Below, piece after piece: positions 1 through 9,288 of a stretch of 64,000 nucleotides of DNA. The stretch's first letter is position 1. The number at the start of each line of letters is the position of its first letter. A model generated the notes under the pieces. The model saw only the letters and a list, made by a program, of their open reading frames with translations, was not told where the DNA came from and did not search any database. The translations under genes and the position numbers were made by a program. This stretch comes from Bacteroides uniformis (GTDB lineage Bacteria; Bacteroidota; Bacteroidia; Bacteroidales; Bacteroidaceae): positions 1,687,501 to 1,751,500 of the forward strand of contig NZ_CP102263.1 in assembly GCF_025147485.1 (NCBI RefSeq), in the 5' to 3' direction.

Positions 1-2
1 TT

Positions 3-137
3 TGGATTTGTAGAGGTGAAGTTTATGGTAAGAAGGAGTTGGCTCCGAACTTTACGCAAAGCAAGGAAAGTGGTCGTGGAAGCAATAGCGGAAACAATGG
101 CGGAAAGAACTTCAAAAGAAAGAAAAATAATCGCTAA
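3..137 (+). CDS. rpsC: 30S ribosomal protein S3, C-terminal fragment
   Basis: Only the last 44 codons are in the window; the gene starts upstream of base 1. The frame beginning at base 3 reads WICRGEVYGKK, the conserved C-terminal domain end of S3, followed by an Asn/Gly/Ser-rich and then Lys/Arg-rich tail typical of Bacteroides S3, and stops at TAA 135-137. S3 forms part of the mRNA entry channel of the 30S subunit. It is followed 21 bp later by rplP, the standard S10-operon order. Confidence 0.93.
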   Translation, partial: WICRGEVYGKKELAPNFTQSKESGRGSNSGNNGGKNFKRKKNNR

Positions 138-158
138 CGAATTTGATTTTTAGGAATT

Positions 159-593
159 ATGTTACAACCGAAAAAAACAAAATTCAGAAGACAACAAAAA
201 GGCCGTCAAAAGGGTAATGCCCAAAGAGGAAACCAGTTGGCTTTCGGATCTTTTGGTATTAAGGCCTTGGAAACGAAATGGATTACAGGCCGTCAGATTG
301 AAGCTGCGCGTATTGCAGTGACAAGATATATGCAACGTCAAGGACAGATTTGGATTCGTATTTTCCCCGACAAACCTATCACCAGAAAGCCTGCTGATGT
401 GCGTATGGGTAAGGGTAAGGGTGCGCCGGAAGGATTCGTAGCGCCTGTTACACCGGGTAGAATTATTATCGAAGCCGAAGGAGTATCTTATGAAATCGCT
501 AAAGAAGCTTTGCGCTTGGCTGCACAGAAGCTTCCTATCACAACTAAGTTTGTGGTTAGACGTGATTATGATATTCAAAATCAAAATGCGTAA
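159..593 (+). CDS. rplP: 50S ribosomal protein L16
   Basis: A 144-residue protein, usual length for bacterial L16. The N-terminus [15 protein letters not shown] and the RMGKGKG block around residues 87-93 are the two family signatures. L16 binds 23S rRNA near the peptidyl-transferase centre and the A-site tRNA elbow and is a late assembly protein. It lies between rpsC and rpmC as in almost all bacteria. A 140-residue reading frame on the opposite strand of this gene is a shadow. Confidence 0.97.
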   Translation: MLQPKKTKFRRQQKGRQKGNAQRGNQLAFGSFGIKALETKWITGRQIEAARIAVTRYMQRQGQIWIRIFPDKPITRKPADVRMGKGKGAPEGFVAPVTPGRIIIEAEGVSYEIAKEALRLAAQKLPITTKFVVRRDYDIQNQNA

Positions 594-598
594 GAAGT

Positions 599-796
599 AT
601 GAAAACAGCAGAAATTAAAGAGATGCCTACCAGTGACTTGGTAGAAAGAGTTGAAGCAGAAGTAGCTAATTACAACCAAGTGATTTTAAATCATTCTATT
701 TCTCCTTTGGATAATCCTGCTCAGATCAAACAATTACGCAGGACTATTGCGCGTATGAAGACTGAATTACGCCAAAGAGAACTTAACAATAAATGA
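599..796 (+). CDS. rpmC: 50S ribosomal protein L29
   Basis: A 65-residue two-helix protein beginning MKTAEIKEM with the conserved [15 protein letters not shown] end of L29. L29 sits at the polypeptide exit tunnel next to L23, where SRP and trigger factor dock. Its TGA stop overlaps the first possible ATG of rpsQ by four bases (ATGA), which suggests translational coupling. Confidence 0.97.
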   Translation: MKTAEIKEMPTSDLVERVEAEVANYNQVILNHSISPLDNPAQIKQLRRTIARMKTELRQRELNNK

Positions 797-1062
797 TGAG
801 CTTGATGGAAGCAAGAAATTTAAGAAAAGAAAGAACTGGGGTTGTGCTGAGCAACAAGATGGATAAGACCATTACAGTAGCAGCTAAGTTTAAGGAGAAA
901 CACCCCATATATGGTAAGTTCGTTAGCAAGACGAAGAAGTACCATGCTCATGATGAAAAGAATGAGTGCAATATCGGCGATACTGTACACATCATGGAAA
1001 CTCGTCCTTTGAGCAAGACTAAGAGATGGAGATTGGTAGAAATAATTGAAAGAGCTAAGTAA
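793..1062 (+). CDS. rpsQ: 30S ribosomal protein S17
   Basis: An 89-residue OB-fold protein with the conserved core [14 protein letters not shown] and the C-terminal [14 protein letters not shown] signature of S17. It is a primary 16S binder in the body of the 30S subunit. Three in-frame ATGs exist (793, 796, 805); the first overlaps the rpmC stop as ATGA, whereas MEARNLRK from 805 is where family similarity begins, so the true start could be 12 bases later. Confidence 0.96.
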   Translation: MMSLMEARNLRKERTGVVLSNKMDKTITVAAKFKEKHPIYGKFVSKTKKYHAHDEKNECNIGDTVHIMETRPLSKTKRWRLVEIIERAK

Positions 1063-1064
1063 TT

Positions 1065-1430
1065 ATGATACAAGTAGAATCCAGACTTACAGTATGTGAT
1101 AATAGTGGGGCAAAAGAGGCTCTCTGTATCCGCGTTTTGGGTGGTACAGGTCGTCGCTATGCTTCAGTAGGGGACGTGATTGTCGTTTCTGTTAAGAGCG
1201 TTATCCCTTCAAGTGATATTAAAAAAGGTGCAGTGTCTAAAGCTTTGATCGTACGTACTAAGAAAGAAATCCGTCGTGCTGATGGCTCTTACATACGTTT
1301 TGATGATAATGCTTGCGTGTTGTTGAACAATGCAGGTGAAATTAGAGGTAGTCGTATTTTCGGTCCGGTAGCTCGTGAACTTCGTGCTACTAACATGAAA
1401 GTTGTGTCACTCGCTCCTGAAGTACTTTAA
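1065..1430 (+). CDS. rplN: 50S ribosomal protein L14
   Basis: A 121-residue protein with the near-invariant L14 segment [17 protein letters not shown] at residues 11-27 and the C-terminal VARELR block. L14 binds 23S rRNA and contributes to the intersubunit bridge B8; it is also the docking site of the silencing factor RsfS. Spaced two bases after the rpsQ stop. Confidence 0.97.
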   Translation: MIQVESRLTVCDNSGAKEALCIRVLGGTGRRYASVGDVIVVSVKSVIPSSDIKKGAVSKALIVRTKKEIRRADGSYIRFDDNACVLLNNAGEIRGSRIFGPVARELRATNMKVVSLAPEVL

Positions 1431-1450
1431 TATTGTAAAAGATTTGAGTA

Positions 1451-1771
1451 ATGAGTAAATTACATATTAAAAAAGGCGATACAGTTTATGTAAACTCCGG
1501 TGAAGACAAGGGTAAGACTGGTCGTGTATTGAAGGTTCTTGTTGATAAAAACCGCGCAATCGTTGAAGGTATCAACATGGTGTCTAAGAGCACAAAACCG
1601 AATGCTAAGAACCCGCAAGGTGGTATTGTGAAGCAAGAAGCTTCTATCCACTTGTCAAACTTGAACCCCGTTGATCCAAAGACTGGCAAAGCAACGCGTG
1701 TTGGTAGAAAAGTAAGTGCTGAAGGCACTTTAGTGCGTTATTCTAAAAAATCAGGAGAGGAGATTAAGTAA
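1451..1771 (+). CDS. rplX: 50S ribosomal protein L24
   Basis: A 106-residue protein with an N-terminal KOW motif ([19 protein letters not shown], about residues 8-26) and the following [12 protein letters not shown] strand. L24 initiates 50S assembly and lies at the tunnel exit. The last base of its TAA stop is the first base of the rplE ATG (TAATG). Confidence 0.97.
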   Translation: MSKLHIKKGDTVYVNSGEDKGKTGRVLKVLVDKNRAIVEGINMVSKSTKPNAKNPQGGIVKQEASIHLSNLNPVDPKTGKATRVGRKVSAEGTLVRYSKKSGEEIK

Positions 1772-2328
1772 TGAGTAATACTGCTAGCCTTAAGAAAGAA
1801 TATGCAGAGCGTATTGCGCCTGCATTGAAATCACAGTTCCAGTATTCTTCTTCTATGCAGATACCCGTACTTAAGAAGATTGTTATCAATCAGGGTCTGG
1901 GTATGGCTGTTGCCGACAAGAAGATTATTGAAGTGGCAATTAATGAAATGACTACTATCACTGGCCAGAAAGCCGTGGCAACCATTTCTCGTAAGGATAT
2001 TGCAAACTTTAAGTTGCGTAAGAAAATGCCGATTGGCGTTATGGTAACTCTGCGTCGTGAGAGAATGTACGAATTCCTTGAAAAGTTGGTTCGTGTAGCT
2101 CTGCCTCGTATCCGCGACTTCAAGGGTATTGAAAGTAAGTTCGATGGTAAGGGTAACTATACCCTTGGTATTCAGGAACAAATCATTTTCCCTGAAATTA
2201 ATATCGATAGTATTACTAGAATTCTCGGAATGAATATTACCTTTGTAACCTCTGCGCAAACAGATGAAGAAGGGTATGCCTTGTTGAAAGAATTCGGTTT
2301 ACCGTTTAAAAACGCTAAAAAAGATTGA
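1771..2328 (+). CDS. rplE: 50S ribosomal protein L5
   Basis: A 185-residue protein, normal for L5, with the [13 protein letters not shown] and RRERMYEFL...RIRDFKGI blocks. L5 binds 5S rRNA with L18 and L25 and contacts P-site tRNA. Translation probably re-initiates from the overlapping rplX stop. Confidence 0.97.
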   Translation: MSNTASLKKEYAERIAPALKSQFQYSSSMQIPVLKKIVINQGLGMAVADKKIIEVAINEMTTITGQKAVATISRKDIANFKLRKKMPIGVMVTLRRERMYEFLEKLVRVALPRIRDFKGIESKFDGKGNYTLGIQEQIIFPEINIDSITRILGMNITFVTSAQTDEEGYALLKEFGLPFKNAKKD

Positions 2329-2332
2329 TAAT

Positions 2333-2632
2333 ATGGCAAAGGAATCAATGAAAGCACGCGAAGTAAAGCGTGCTAAATTAGTAGCCAGATATGCCGAGAA
2401 AAGAGCTGCGTTGAAGCAAATCGTTAGAACCGGTGATCCTGCTGAAGCTTTTGAAGCTGCACAGAAATTGCAGGATTTGCCTAAAAATTCTAACCCGATT
2501 CGCATGCACAACCGTTGCAAGCTGACAGGTCGTCCCAAAGGATATATCCGTCAGTTTGGCATCTCCAGAATCCAGTTCCGTGAGATGGCTTCTAACGGTC
2601 TTATTCCCGGTGTAAAGAAAGCAAGCTGGTAA
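2333..2632 (+). CDS. rpsN: 30S ribosomal protein S14, zinc-free type
   Basis: A 99-residue S14 of the long C-minus class: the C-terminal region [15 protein letters not shown] keeps only one cysteine, so the zinc ribbon of the 61-residue class is absent. The SRIQFREMA motif is the family signature. It is needed for late 30S head assembly. Lies between rplE and rpsH as usual for the spc operon. Confidence 0.97.
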   Translation: MAKESMKAREVKRAKLVARYAEKRAALKQIVRTGDPAEAFEAAQKLQDLPKNSNPIRMHNRCKLTGRPKGYIRQFGISRIQFREMASNGLIPGVKKASW

Positions 2633-2687
2633 TTATTGTTTTTAAATATTGTCAGGGTAGGCCTGATTAATTTAATTTATTTTTTAT

Positions 2688-3083
2688 ATGACTGATCCAA
2701 TAGCAGATTATTTGACGAGGTTGCGGAACGCTATTCAAGCGAAGCACAGAGTTGTGGAAGTTCCGGCTTCTAATTTGAAAAAAGAAATCACTAAGATTCT
2801 TTTTGAAAAGGGCTACATTCTTAATTATAAGTTTGTAGAAGATGGTCCTCAAGGTACAATCAAAGTTGCCTTGAAGTATGATCCGGTAAACAAGGTTAAC
2901 GCAATCAAGAAGCTGGAGAGAATCTCTTCTCCGGGTTTGCGTCAATATACCGGTTATAAAGACATGCCGCGTGTTATTAATGGTTTGGGTATTGCTATAA
3001 TATCTACTTCCAAGGGTGTAATGACCAACAAAGAAGCCGCTGAACTGAAGATTGGTGGTGAAGTTTTGTGTTATGTATATTAA
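2688..3083 (+). CDS. rpsH: 30S ribosomal protein S8
   Basis: A 131-residue protein beginning MTDPIADYLTRLRNA and ending with the STSKGVMTNKEA and GGEVLCYVY blocks of S8. It binds helix 21 of 16S rRNA; in Escherichia coli it also represses its operon by binding mRNA, but I see no clear copy of that site here. It is separated from rpsN by 55 bp of AT-rich sequence. Confidence 0.97.
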   Translation: MTDPIADYLTRLRNAIQAKHRVVEVPASNLKKEITKILFEKGYILNYKFVEDGPQGTIKVALKYDPVNKVNAIKKLERISSPGLRQYTGYKDMPRVINGLGIAIISTSKGVMTNKEAAELKIGGEVLCYVY

Positions 3084-3084
3084 T

Positions 3085-3090
3085 AGGAGG
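3085..3090 (+). promoter_or_regulatory. Shine-Dalgarno sequence of rplF
   Basis: AGGAGG lies eight bases before the rplF ATG at 3099. Most genes in this window have no purine-rich site at this distance, which is normal for Bacteroidota, so a full-strength site is unusual. It also fixes the rplF start. Confidence 0.7.
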
Positions 3091-3098
3091 AATTAGCA

Positions 3099-3668
3099 AT
3101 GTCAAGAATAGGAAAATTACCCATTAGTATTCCCGCTGGAGTAACAGTTACTCTGAAAGATGACGTGGTTACCGTTAAGGGACCCAAAGGCGAAATGAGC
3201 CAATATGTAAATCCTGCTATCAATGTTACCATCGAAGACGGTCATGTTGTTTTGGCTGAGAATGAAAATGCAATGCTGGATAACCCCAAGCAAAAGCATG
3301 CATTCCATGGATTATACCGTTCATTGGTGCACAACATGGTTGTTGGTGTATCAGAAGGATATAAGAAAGAATTGGAACTTGTCGGTGTAGGTTACCGTGC
3401 CTCTAACCAGGGAAATATCATTGAACTGGCTTTAGGTTATACTCACAGTATCTTTATACAGTTGCCTCCTGAAGTTAAAGTTGAGACTAAGTCTGAAAGA
3501 AACAAGAATCCTTTGATTATATTGGAATCTTGCGACAAGCAGTTACTTGGTCAAGTTTGCTCTAAAATACGTTCTTTCCGTAAGCCTGAACCGTATAAGG
3601 GTAAGGGTATTAAGTTTGTTGGCGAAGAAATTCGTAGAAAGTCTGGTAAATCAGCTGGTGCTAAATAA
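3099..3668 (+). CDS. rplF: 50S ribosomal protein L6
   Basis: A 189-residue protein with the MSRIGKLPISIP start and the C-terminal PEPYKGKGI signature of L6. L6 consists of two similar RNA-binding domains near the GTPase-associated centre. The start is supported by an AGGAGG site eight bases upstream, one of very few clear Shine-Dalgarno sites in the cluster. Confidence 0.97.
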   Translation: MSRIGKLPISIPAGVTVTLKDDVVTVKGPKGEMSQYVNPAINVTIEDGHVVLAENENAMLDNPKQKHAFHGLYRSLVHNMVVGVSEGYKKELELVGVGYRASNQGNIIELALGYTHSIFIQLPPEVKVETKSERNKNPLIILESCDKQLLGQVCSKIRSFRKPEPYKGKGIKFVGEEIRRKSGKSAGAK

Positions 3669-3688
3669 TCATTTAAATTGATATTATT

Positions 3689-4033
3689 ATGACAACAAAA
3701 ATAGAAAGACGAATTAAGATCAAATATAGAGTACGCAACAAAATTTCAGGTACTACTGAATGCCCGCGTATGAGTGTATTTAGAAGTAACAAGCAAATCT
3801 ATGTTCAGATTATCGATGACTTGTCCGGTAAGACATTGGCTGCCGCTTCTTCGTTGGGTATGACTGAAAAAATGCCTAAGAAGGAACAAGCTGCTAAAGT
3901 AGGTGAACTGATTGCGAAAAAAGCTCAGGAAGCAGGTATTACTACTGTTGTTTTCGACCGTAATGGTTACTTGTATCATGGGAGAGTAAAAGAGGTGGCT
4001 GATGCTGCCCGTAACGGTGGACTTAAATTTTAA
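3689..4033 (+). CDS. rplR: 50S ribosomal protein L18
   Basis: A 114-residue protein with a basic N-terminus ([13 protein letters not shown]) and the conserved [12 protein letters not shown] block. L18 binds 5S rRNA and carries it into the central protuberance with L5. Five bases separate it from rpsE. Confidence 0.97.
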   Translation: MTTKIERRIKIKYRVRNKISGTTECPRMSVFRSNKQIYVQIIDDLSGKTLAAASSLGMTEKMPKKEQAAKVGELIAKKAQEAGITTVVFDRNGYLYHGRVKEVADAARNGGLKF

Positions 4034-4038
4034 TCATT

Positions 4039-4557
4039 ATGGCAGGACTTAATAATAGAGTTAAGATTACAAACGATATAGAGCTGAAAGACAGATTGGT
4101 TGCTATTAATCGTGTAACCAAAGTAACCAAAGGTGGTAGAACTTTTAGTTTCTCTGCTATTGTGGTAGTAGGAAACGAAGAAGGCATCATCGGTTGGGGC
4201 CTTGGTAAAGCTGGTGAAGTAACCGCTGCTATTGCCAAAGGTGTTGAATCTGCAAAGAAAAACCTGACAAGAGTGCCTGTACTGAAAGGTACAGTTCCTC
4301 ACGAACAGTCTGCAAAGTTCGGTGGCGCTGAAGTATTTATTAAACCGGCTTCTCACGGTACTGGTGTTGTTGCTGGCGGTGCAATGCGTGCCGTATTGGA
4401 AAGTGTTGGTGTAACAGACGTTTTGGCTAAGTCAAAAGGTTCTTCCAACCCGCACAACTTGGTAAAGGCTACTATCTTGGCATTGAGTGAAATGCGCGAT
4501 GCTCGTATGGTTGCCCAGAACAGAGGAGTTAGTATGGAAAAAGTATTTAGAGGATAA
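4039..4557 (+). CDS. rpsE: 30S ribosomal protein S5
   Basis: A 172-residue protein with the double-stranded-RNA-binding N-terminal domain and the [17 protein letters not shown] signature near residues 54-70. S5 acts in decoding fidelity and mRNA unwinding at the entry channel. Normal length and position. Confidence 0.97.
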   Translation: MAGLNNRVKITNDIELKDRLVAINRVTKVTKGGRTFSFSAIVVVGNEEGIIGWGLGKAGEVTAAIAKGVESAKKNLTRVPVLKGTVPHEQSAKFGGAEVFIKPASHGTGVVAGGAMRAVLESVGVTDVLAKSKGSSNPHNLVKATILALSEMRDARMVAQNRGVSMEKVFRG

Positions 4558-4562
4558 GGAGG
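4557..4562 (+). promoter_or_regulatory. Shine-Dalgarno sequence of rpmD
   Basis: AGGAGG spans the end of the rpsE stop codon and lies six bases before the rpmD ATG at 4569. It is the second clear canonical site in this ribosomal cluster. Confidence 0.7.
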
Positions 4563-4568
4563 AAGAAT

Positions 4569-4745
4569 ATGTCGACTATAAAGATTAAACAAGTTAAAAG
4601 TAGAATTGGTGCTCCTGCTGATCAGAAGAGAACTCTCGATGCACTGGGACTTCATAAGTTGAATCGTGTGGTTGAACACGAATGCACTCCTTCAATTCTT
4701 GGAATGGTGGATAAGGTTAAACACTTGGTTACCATTGTTAAGTAA
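4569..4745 (+). CDS. rpmD: 50S ribosomal protein L30
   Basis: A 58-residue reading frame beginning MSTIKIKQVKSRIG, with the LGLHKLNRVVEH motif typical of L30. It encodes a small peripheral 50S protein. The gene is supported by the AGGAGG site and by its invariant position between rpsE and rplO. Confidence 0.96.
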   Translation: MSTIKIKQVKSRIGAPADQKRTLDALGLHKLNRVVEHECTPSILGMVDKVKHLVTIVK

Positions 4746-4775
4746 TTATTTGTTGAATATAAAACGAATTACAAT

Positions 4776-5222
4776 ATGAACTTAAGTAATTTAAAACCTG
4801 CAGAGGGATCTACTAAAACAAGAAAGAGAATTGGACGTGGTCCGGGTTCTGGCTTGGGAGGTACTTCTACTAGAGGTCATAAAGGAGCTAAATCAAGATC
4901 TGGATACTCTAAGAAAATCGGTTTTGAAGGTGGTCAGATGCCTCTTCAACGTCGTGTACCTAAGTTTGGCTTTAAAAATATCAATCGTGTAGAGTATAAG
5001 GCTATCAACTTGGATACAATTCAGAAATTGGCTGAAGCAAAGAACTTGCAGACTGTAGGTATCAGTGACTTCATTGCTGCTGGTTTCATTTCTGCAAGCC
5101 AGTTGGTAAAAGTATTAGGTAACGGAACTTTGACTGCTAAGTTGGATGTACAAGCACATGCATTTTCTAAGACTGCTGTTGCTGCCATCGAAGCTGCTGG
5201 TGGACAAGTAGTAAAACTCTAA
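4776..5222 (+). CDS. rplO: 50S ribosomal protein L15
   Basis: A 148-residue protein with the Gly/Arg/Lys-rich N-terminal half (GRGPGSGLGGTSTRGHKG) and the FEGGQMPLQRRVPKFGF block of L15. It binds 23S rRNA during mid-stage 50S assembly. It ends four bases before secY, so the two are probably co-translated. Confidence 0.97.
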   Translation: MNLSNLKPAEGSTKTRKRIGRGPGSGLGGTSTRGHKGAKSRSGYSKKIGFEGGQMPLQRRVPKFGFKNINRVEYKAINLDTIQKLAEAKNLQTVGISDFIAAGFISASQLVKVLGNGTLTAKLDVQAHAFSKTAVAAIEAAGGQVVKL

Positions 5223-5226
5223 TTCA

Positions 5227-6570
5227 ATGAGAAAAGCTATTGAAACATTAAAGAATATATGGAAAATTGAGGATCTGAGACAACGGATCCTCATTACCAT
5301 ATTGTTTGTGGCAATCTACCGTTTTGGTTCGTATGTCGTTTTGCCGGGTATCAATCCGTCAATGCTGACACAATTGCATCAACAGACAAGCGAAGGTCTT
5401 TTAGCCTTGTTAAATATGTTTTCCGGAGGAGCATTTTCCAATGCCTCTATTTTTGCATTGGGTATCATGCCGTACATCTCTGCCTCCATTGTGATTCAGT
5501 TGCTGGGTATTGCGGTTCCGTATTTCCAGAAATTGCAGCGCGAAGGTGAGAGTGGTAGAAGAAAAATGAATCAATATACTCGTTATCTGACGATTCTTAT
5601 TCTTTTGGTTCAGGCTCCTTCTTATTTGCTCAATCTTAAGATGCAGGCTGGTCCTTCTTTAAATGCTTCATTAGATTGGACTCTGTTTATGTTTACTTCT
5701 ACCATTATTTTAGCGGCTGGAAGTATGTTTATTTTGTGGCTTGGTGAGAGAATTACGGATAAGGGTATCGGTAATGGTATTTCGCTGATTATCATGATTG
5801 GTATCATCGCCCGTCTGCCACAGTCCTTATTCCAGGAATTGATTTCCCGTATGACGGACAAGACTGGTGGTCTGGTAATGTTCTTGATTGAGCTTGTTGT
5901 TCTGCTGGTTGTTATTGCATTCGCTATTCTTTTGGTGCAGGGAACTAGAAAGATTCCTGTACAATATGCGAAGAAGATCGTGGGTAACAAGCAATATGGC
6001 GGTGCTAGACAGTATATTCCTTTGAAGGTGAATGCTGCTAACGTGATGCCTATCATTTTTGCTCAGGCTATCATGTTTATTCCTATCACTCTTGTTGGGT
6101 TCTCAAATGTAAATGATGCAAGTGGTTTCGTACGTGCATTGACTGATCATACAAGCTTTTGGTATAATTTGATTTTTGCAGTGTTGATTATATTGTTTAC
6201 GTATTTCTATACTGCAATTACTATTAACCCGACTCAGATGGCTGAAGATATGAAGAGAAACAATGGTTTTATTCCGGGTATCAAGCCAGGAAAGCAAACT
6301 GCTGAGTATATTGACGTGATTATGTCGCGTATTACTTTGCCTGGTTCTTTCTTCTTGGCCTTGGTTGCCATTATGCCTGCGTTTGCCGGTATATTCGGTG
6401 TGAAAGCTGAGTTTGCTCAATTCTTTGGCGGTACATCTTTGTTAATCCTTGTGGGTGTGGTGCTTGATACTCTCCAGCAGGTAGAAAGTCATTTGTTGAT
6501 GAGACACTATGACGGTTTGCTGAAATCCGGACGTATTAAAGGCCGCAGTGGTAATGTAGCTGCATATTAA
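5227..6570 (+). CDS. secY: Protein translocase subunit SecY
   Basis: A 447-residue polytopic membrane protein with ten predicted transmembrane segments. Hallmarks are GIMPYISASIVIQLL in the plug/TM2 region, GIGNGISLIIMIGI in TM4, and the C-terminal cytoplasmic GRSGNV segment after LLMRHYDG. SecY forms the channel of the SecYEG translocon for export and membrane insertion. It closes the spc ribosomal-protein block and is followed by map, as in other Bacteroidota. Confidence 0.97.
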   Translation: MRKAIETLKNIWKIEDLRQRILITILFVAIYRFGSYVVLPGINPSMLTQLHQQTSEGLLALLNMFSGGAFSNASIFALGIMPYISASIVIQLLGIAVPYFQKLQREGESGRRKMNQYTRYLTILILLVQAPSYLLNLKMQAGPSLNASLDWTLFMFTSTIILAAGSMFILWLGERITDKGIGNGISLIIMIGIIARLPQSLFQELISRMTDKTGGLVMFLIELVVLLVVIAFAILLVQGTRKIPVQYAKKIVGNKQYGGARQYIPLKVNAANVMPIIFAQAIMFIPITLVGFSNVNDASGFVRALTDHTSFWYNLIFAVLIILFTYFYTAITINPTQMAEDMKRNNGFIPGIKPGKQTAEYIDVIMSRITLPGSFFLALVAIMPAFAGIFGVKAEFAQFFGGTSLLILVGVVLDTLQQVESHLLMRHYDGLLKSGRIKGRSGNVAAY

Positions 6571-6583
6571 TCTTTTTTGAAGA

Positions 6584-7384
6584 ATGATATTTCTTAAAAC
6601 AGAAGATGAAATAGAGCTGCTCCGCAAGAGTAATTTGCTTGTTGGAAAGACGTTGGCTGAGATAGCTAAGGTTATAAAGCCCGGAGTGACAACAAAAGAG
6701 CTGGATAGGGTGGCGGAAGAGTTCATCAGAGACAATGGTGCTGTTCCAACCTTTAAAGGTTTTCCTAATCAATATGGCGATCCGTTTCCAGCTTCTATTT
6801 GCACATCTGTAAATGACCAGGTGGTACATGGTATTCCGGGAGATGATGTGGTACTGAAAGATGGTGATATCGTGTCTGTTGATTGTGGTACTTACATGAA
6901 TGGCTTTTGTGGCGACTCAGCCTATACGTTTTGTGTAGGTGAAGTTGACGAAGAAGTCCGCAAATTACTGAAGGTTACTAAAGAAGCATTGTACATAGGG
7001 ATACAGAATGCCGTTCACGGCAAGCGGTTGGGTGATATCGGTTATGCGATACAGCAGCACTGCGAATCTAATTCTTATGGTGTGGTGCGTGAGTTTGTGG
7101 GTCACGGAATAGGCAAGGAAATGCATGAAGATCCTCAGGTTCCCAATTACGGAAAGCGTGGTTATGGGACAATGCTGAAGAAAGGCTTGTGCATTGCCAT
7201 TGAACCGATGATAACTTTAGGTAACCGACAAATACTCATGGAGCGTGATGGCTGGACGGTGAGGACAAAAGACCGCAAGTGTGCAGCTCATTTTGAACAT
7301 ACGATAGCAGTCGGCACTGGTGAAGCTGATATATTGTCATCATTCGAGTTCATTGAAGAAGTATTAGGAGATAAAGCAATTTAA
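6584..7384 (+). CDS. map: Methionine aminopeptidase, type I
   Basis: A 266-residue metallopeptidase that removes the initiator methionine. The five metal ligands are all visible: Asp100, Asp111, His174, Glu207 and Glu238, in the contexts VDCGTY, GDSAYTF, GHGIGKEMHE, AIEPM and FEHTIAV. Length is normal for the bacterial single-domain type I enzyme. It sits 13 bases after secY and nine bases before infA. Confidence 0.97.
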   Translation: MIFLKTEDEIELLRKSNLLVGKTLAEIAKVIKPGVTTKELDRVAEEFIRDNGAVPTFKGFPNQYGDPFPASICTSVNDQVVHGIPGDDVVLKDGDIVSVDCGTYMNGFCGDSAYTFCVGEVDEEVRKLLKVTKEALYIGIQNAVHGKRLGDIGYAIQQHCESNSYGVVREFVGHGIGKEMHEDPQVPNYGKRGYGTMLKKGLCIAIEPMITLGNRQILMERDGWTVRTKDRKCAAHFEHTIAVGTGEADILSSFEFIEEVLGDKAI

Positions 7385-7393
7385 GAAATTAAT

Positions 7394-7612
7394 ATGGCAA
7401 AGCAATCTGCAATAGAACAAGATGGAGTTATAGTTGAAGCATTGTCTAATGCAATGTTTCGTGTTGAATTAGAAAACGGACATGAGATTACTGCACATAT
7501 TTCCGGTAAGATGCGGATGCATTACATCAAAATCCTGCCAGGGGATAAAGTAAGAGTCGAAATGTCTCCTTACGATTTATCGAAAGGAAGAATTGTATTT
7601 AGATATAAATAA
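7394..7612 (+). CDS. infA: Translation initiation factor IF-1
   Basis: A 72-residue OB-fold protein with the conserved [21 protein letters not shown] and [20 protein letters not shown] segments. IF-1 blocks the A site during initiation together with IF-2 and IF-3. The map-infA-rpmJ-rpsM order is standard. Confidence 0.97.
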   Translation: MAKQSAIEQDGVIVEALSNAMFRVELENGHEITAHISGKMRMHYIKILPGDKVRVEMSPYDLSKGRIVFRYK

Positions 7613-7621
7613 AATTAAGAT

Positions 7622-7738
7622 ATGAAAGTAAGAGCATCCTTAAAGAAACGTACGCCAGAGTGTAAGATCGTTAGACGTAATGGCCGTTTGTATGTTATTA
7701 ACAAGAAAAATCCTAAGTATAAACAACGTCAAGGATAA
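7622..7738 (+). CDS. rpmJ: 50S ribosomal protein L36, zinc-free type
   Basis: A 38-codon gene: [19 protein letters not shown], ending PKYKQRQG. Only one cysteine remains and the histidine of the CCCH zinc site is replaced by tyrosine, so this is the C-minus form. It lies ten bases after infA and before rpsM. Confidence 0.95.
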   Translation: MKVRASLKKRTPECKIVRRNGRLYVINKKNPKYKQRQG

Positions 7739-7744
7739 TATTAT

Positions 7745-7752
7745 TATTTTTG
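7745..7752 (+). promoter_or_regulatory. Possible internal promoter -7 box before rpsM
   Basis: TATTTTTG matches the Bacteroidota TAnnTTTG -7 element and lies 20 bases before the rpsM start in an AT-rich gap. I do not see a TTTG element 19-21 bases upstream, so an internal start of the alpha operon is only a possibility. Confidence 0.3.
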
Positions 7753-7772
7753 CAAAAAAAATAATTTAGTAT

Positions 7773-8153
7773 ATGGCTATAAGAATAGTTGGTGTCGATT
7801 TGCCTCAAAACAAGAGAGGTGAAGTTGCGTTGACCTATGTATATGGTATAGGTCGTAGTAGTTCAGCAAAAATTTTGGATAAAGCAGGTGTTGACAGAGA
7901 CCTGAAAGTAAAAGACTGGACGGATGATCAGGCTGCCAAGATTCGTGAGATCATTGGTGCAGAGTATAAGGTTGAAGGTGATCTTCGTTCTGAAGTTCAA
8001 TTGAACATTAAGCGTTTAATGGATATCGGTTGCTATCGTGGTGTTCGTCATCGTATTGGTCTTCCAGTAAGAGGTCAGAGCACAAAGAACAATGCCCGTA
8101 CTCGTAAGGGTAGAAAGAAAACCGTTGCTAATAAGAAAAAAGCTACTAAATAA
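7773..8153 (+). CDS. rpsM: 30S ribosomal protein S13
   Basis: A 126-residue protein starting [15 protein letters not shown], with [11 protein letters not shown] and [11 protein letters not shown] blocks of S13 and a basic C-terminal tail that reaches the A and P sites. It contacts L5 at bridge B1b. First gene of the alpha part of the cluster. Confidence 0.97.
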   Translation: MAIRIVGVDLPQNKRGEVALTYVYGIGRSSSAKILDKAGVDRDLKVKDWTDDQAAKIREIIGAEYKVEGDLRSEVQLNIKRLMDIGCYRGVRHRIGLPVRGQSTKNNARTRKGRKKTVANKKKATK

Positions 8154-8164
8154 TAATTGTTGAT

Positions 8165-8554
8165 ATGGCAAAAAAAACAGTTGCAGCAAAAAAGAGAAAT
8201 GTGAAGGTTGATGCTAATGGACAGTTGCATGTTCATTCATCTTTTAACAACATTATTGTTTCTCTGGCAAATAGCGAAGGTCAGATCATTTCTTGGTCTT
8301 CTGCCGGAAAGATGGGTTTTAGAGGTTCAAAGAAGAACACTCCCTACGCAGCACAGATGGCTGCTCAAGATTGTGCTAAGATAGCATACGATCTTGGCTT
8401 GAGAAAGGTAAAAGCATATGTGAAGGGCCCGGGTAACGGACGTGAGTCTGCTATTAGAACTATCCACGGTGCAGGTATCGAGGTTACTGAAATCATTGAC
8501 GTAACTCCGCTTCCGCACAACGGTTGTCGTCCTCCGAAAAGACGTAGAGTTTAA
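8165..8554 (+). CDS. rpsK: 30S ribosomal protein S11
   Basis: A 129-residue protein with [20 protein letters not shown] and the C-terminal [13 protein letters not shown] signature of S11. It shapes the platform around the mRNA exit channel. It is followed by an unusually long gap for this cluster (117 bases) before rpsD. Confidence 0.97.
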   Translation: MAKKTVAAKKRNVKVDANGQLHVHSSFNNIIVSLANSEGQIISWSSAGKMGFRGSKKNTPYAAQMAAQDCAKIAYDLGLRKVKAYVKGPGNGRESAIRTIHGAGIEVTEIIDVTPLPHNGCRPPKRRRV

Positions 8555-8671
8555 AATTTACCTTTAATAGAAGTGAGACTTGATTTTGTTATTGGATTGT
8601 AAACTTTCTCTCTGCAATCGCGGCTGCAACAAACCCAAGTTCATGAATAAACAATTAAATATTTAAAAGAA

Positions 8672-9277
8672 ATGGCTAGATATACTGGACCAAAATCAAG
8701 AATAGCCCGTAAATTCGGTGAAGGTATCTTTGGAGCAGATAAAGTATTGTCAAAGAAGAACTATCCTCCCGGACAGCACGGTAATTCCAGAAAGAGAAAG
8801 ACTTCTGAATACGGTGTTCAACTTCGTGAGAAACAGAAAGCCAAATATACTTATGGCGTTTTGGAAAAACAATTCCGCAACTTGTTTGAGAAGGCTGAGA
8901 CTGCTAAAGGTATTACTGGTGAAATCCTTCTCCAATTGTTGGAGGGTCGCCTTGACAATATCGTATTCCGTTTGGGTATTGCTCCTACTCGCGCAGCTGC
9001 TCGTCAGTTGGTGAGCCACAAGCACATTACTGTAGACGGTGAGGTTGTGAATATTCCTTCTTATGCAGTGAAACCGGGTCAGGTGATCGGTGTTCGTGAA
9101 AGATCCAAATCATTGGAAGTTATCGCTAATTCACTGGCTGGCTTTAACCATAGCAAATATCCTTGGTTGGAATGGGATGATAACTCTAAGGTAGGCAAAT
9201 TGCTGCATGTACCTGAAAGAGCAGACATTCCTGAAAACATTAAAGAGCATTTGATCGTAGAATTGTATTCTAAATAA
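8672..9277 (+). CDS. rpsD: 30S ribosomal protein S4
   Basis: A 201-residue protein starting [17 protein letters not shown], with the S4 RNA-binding domain ([30 protein letters not shown]) in the middle. It nucleates 30S assembly by binding the 5-prime domain of 16S rRNA. The 117-base gap upstream, with CTGCAAtcgcgGCTGCAAC, could form a small hairpin, but I recognise no known ribosomal leader in it. Confidence 0.97.
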   Translation: MARYTGPKSRIARKFGEGIFGADKVLSKKNYPPGQHGNSRKRKTSEYGVQLREKQKAKYTYGVLEKQFRNLFEKAETAKGITGEILLQLLEGRLDNIVFRLGIAPTRAAARQLVSHKHITVDGEVVNIPSYAVKPGQVIGVRERSKSLEVIANSLAGFNHSKYPWLEWDDNSKVGKLLHVPERADIPENIKEHLIVELYSK

Positions 9278-9288
9278 TAATTAATTTC

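Noticed and set aside
159-584. 140-codon minus-strand frame opposite rplP
   Set aside because: Shadow of a certain ribosomal gene; no similarity and rare residue composition.
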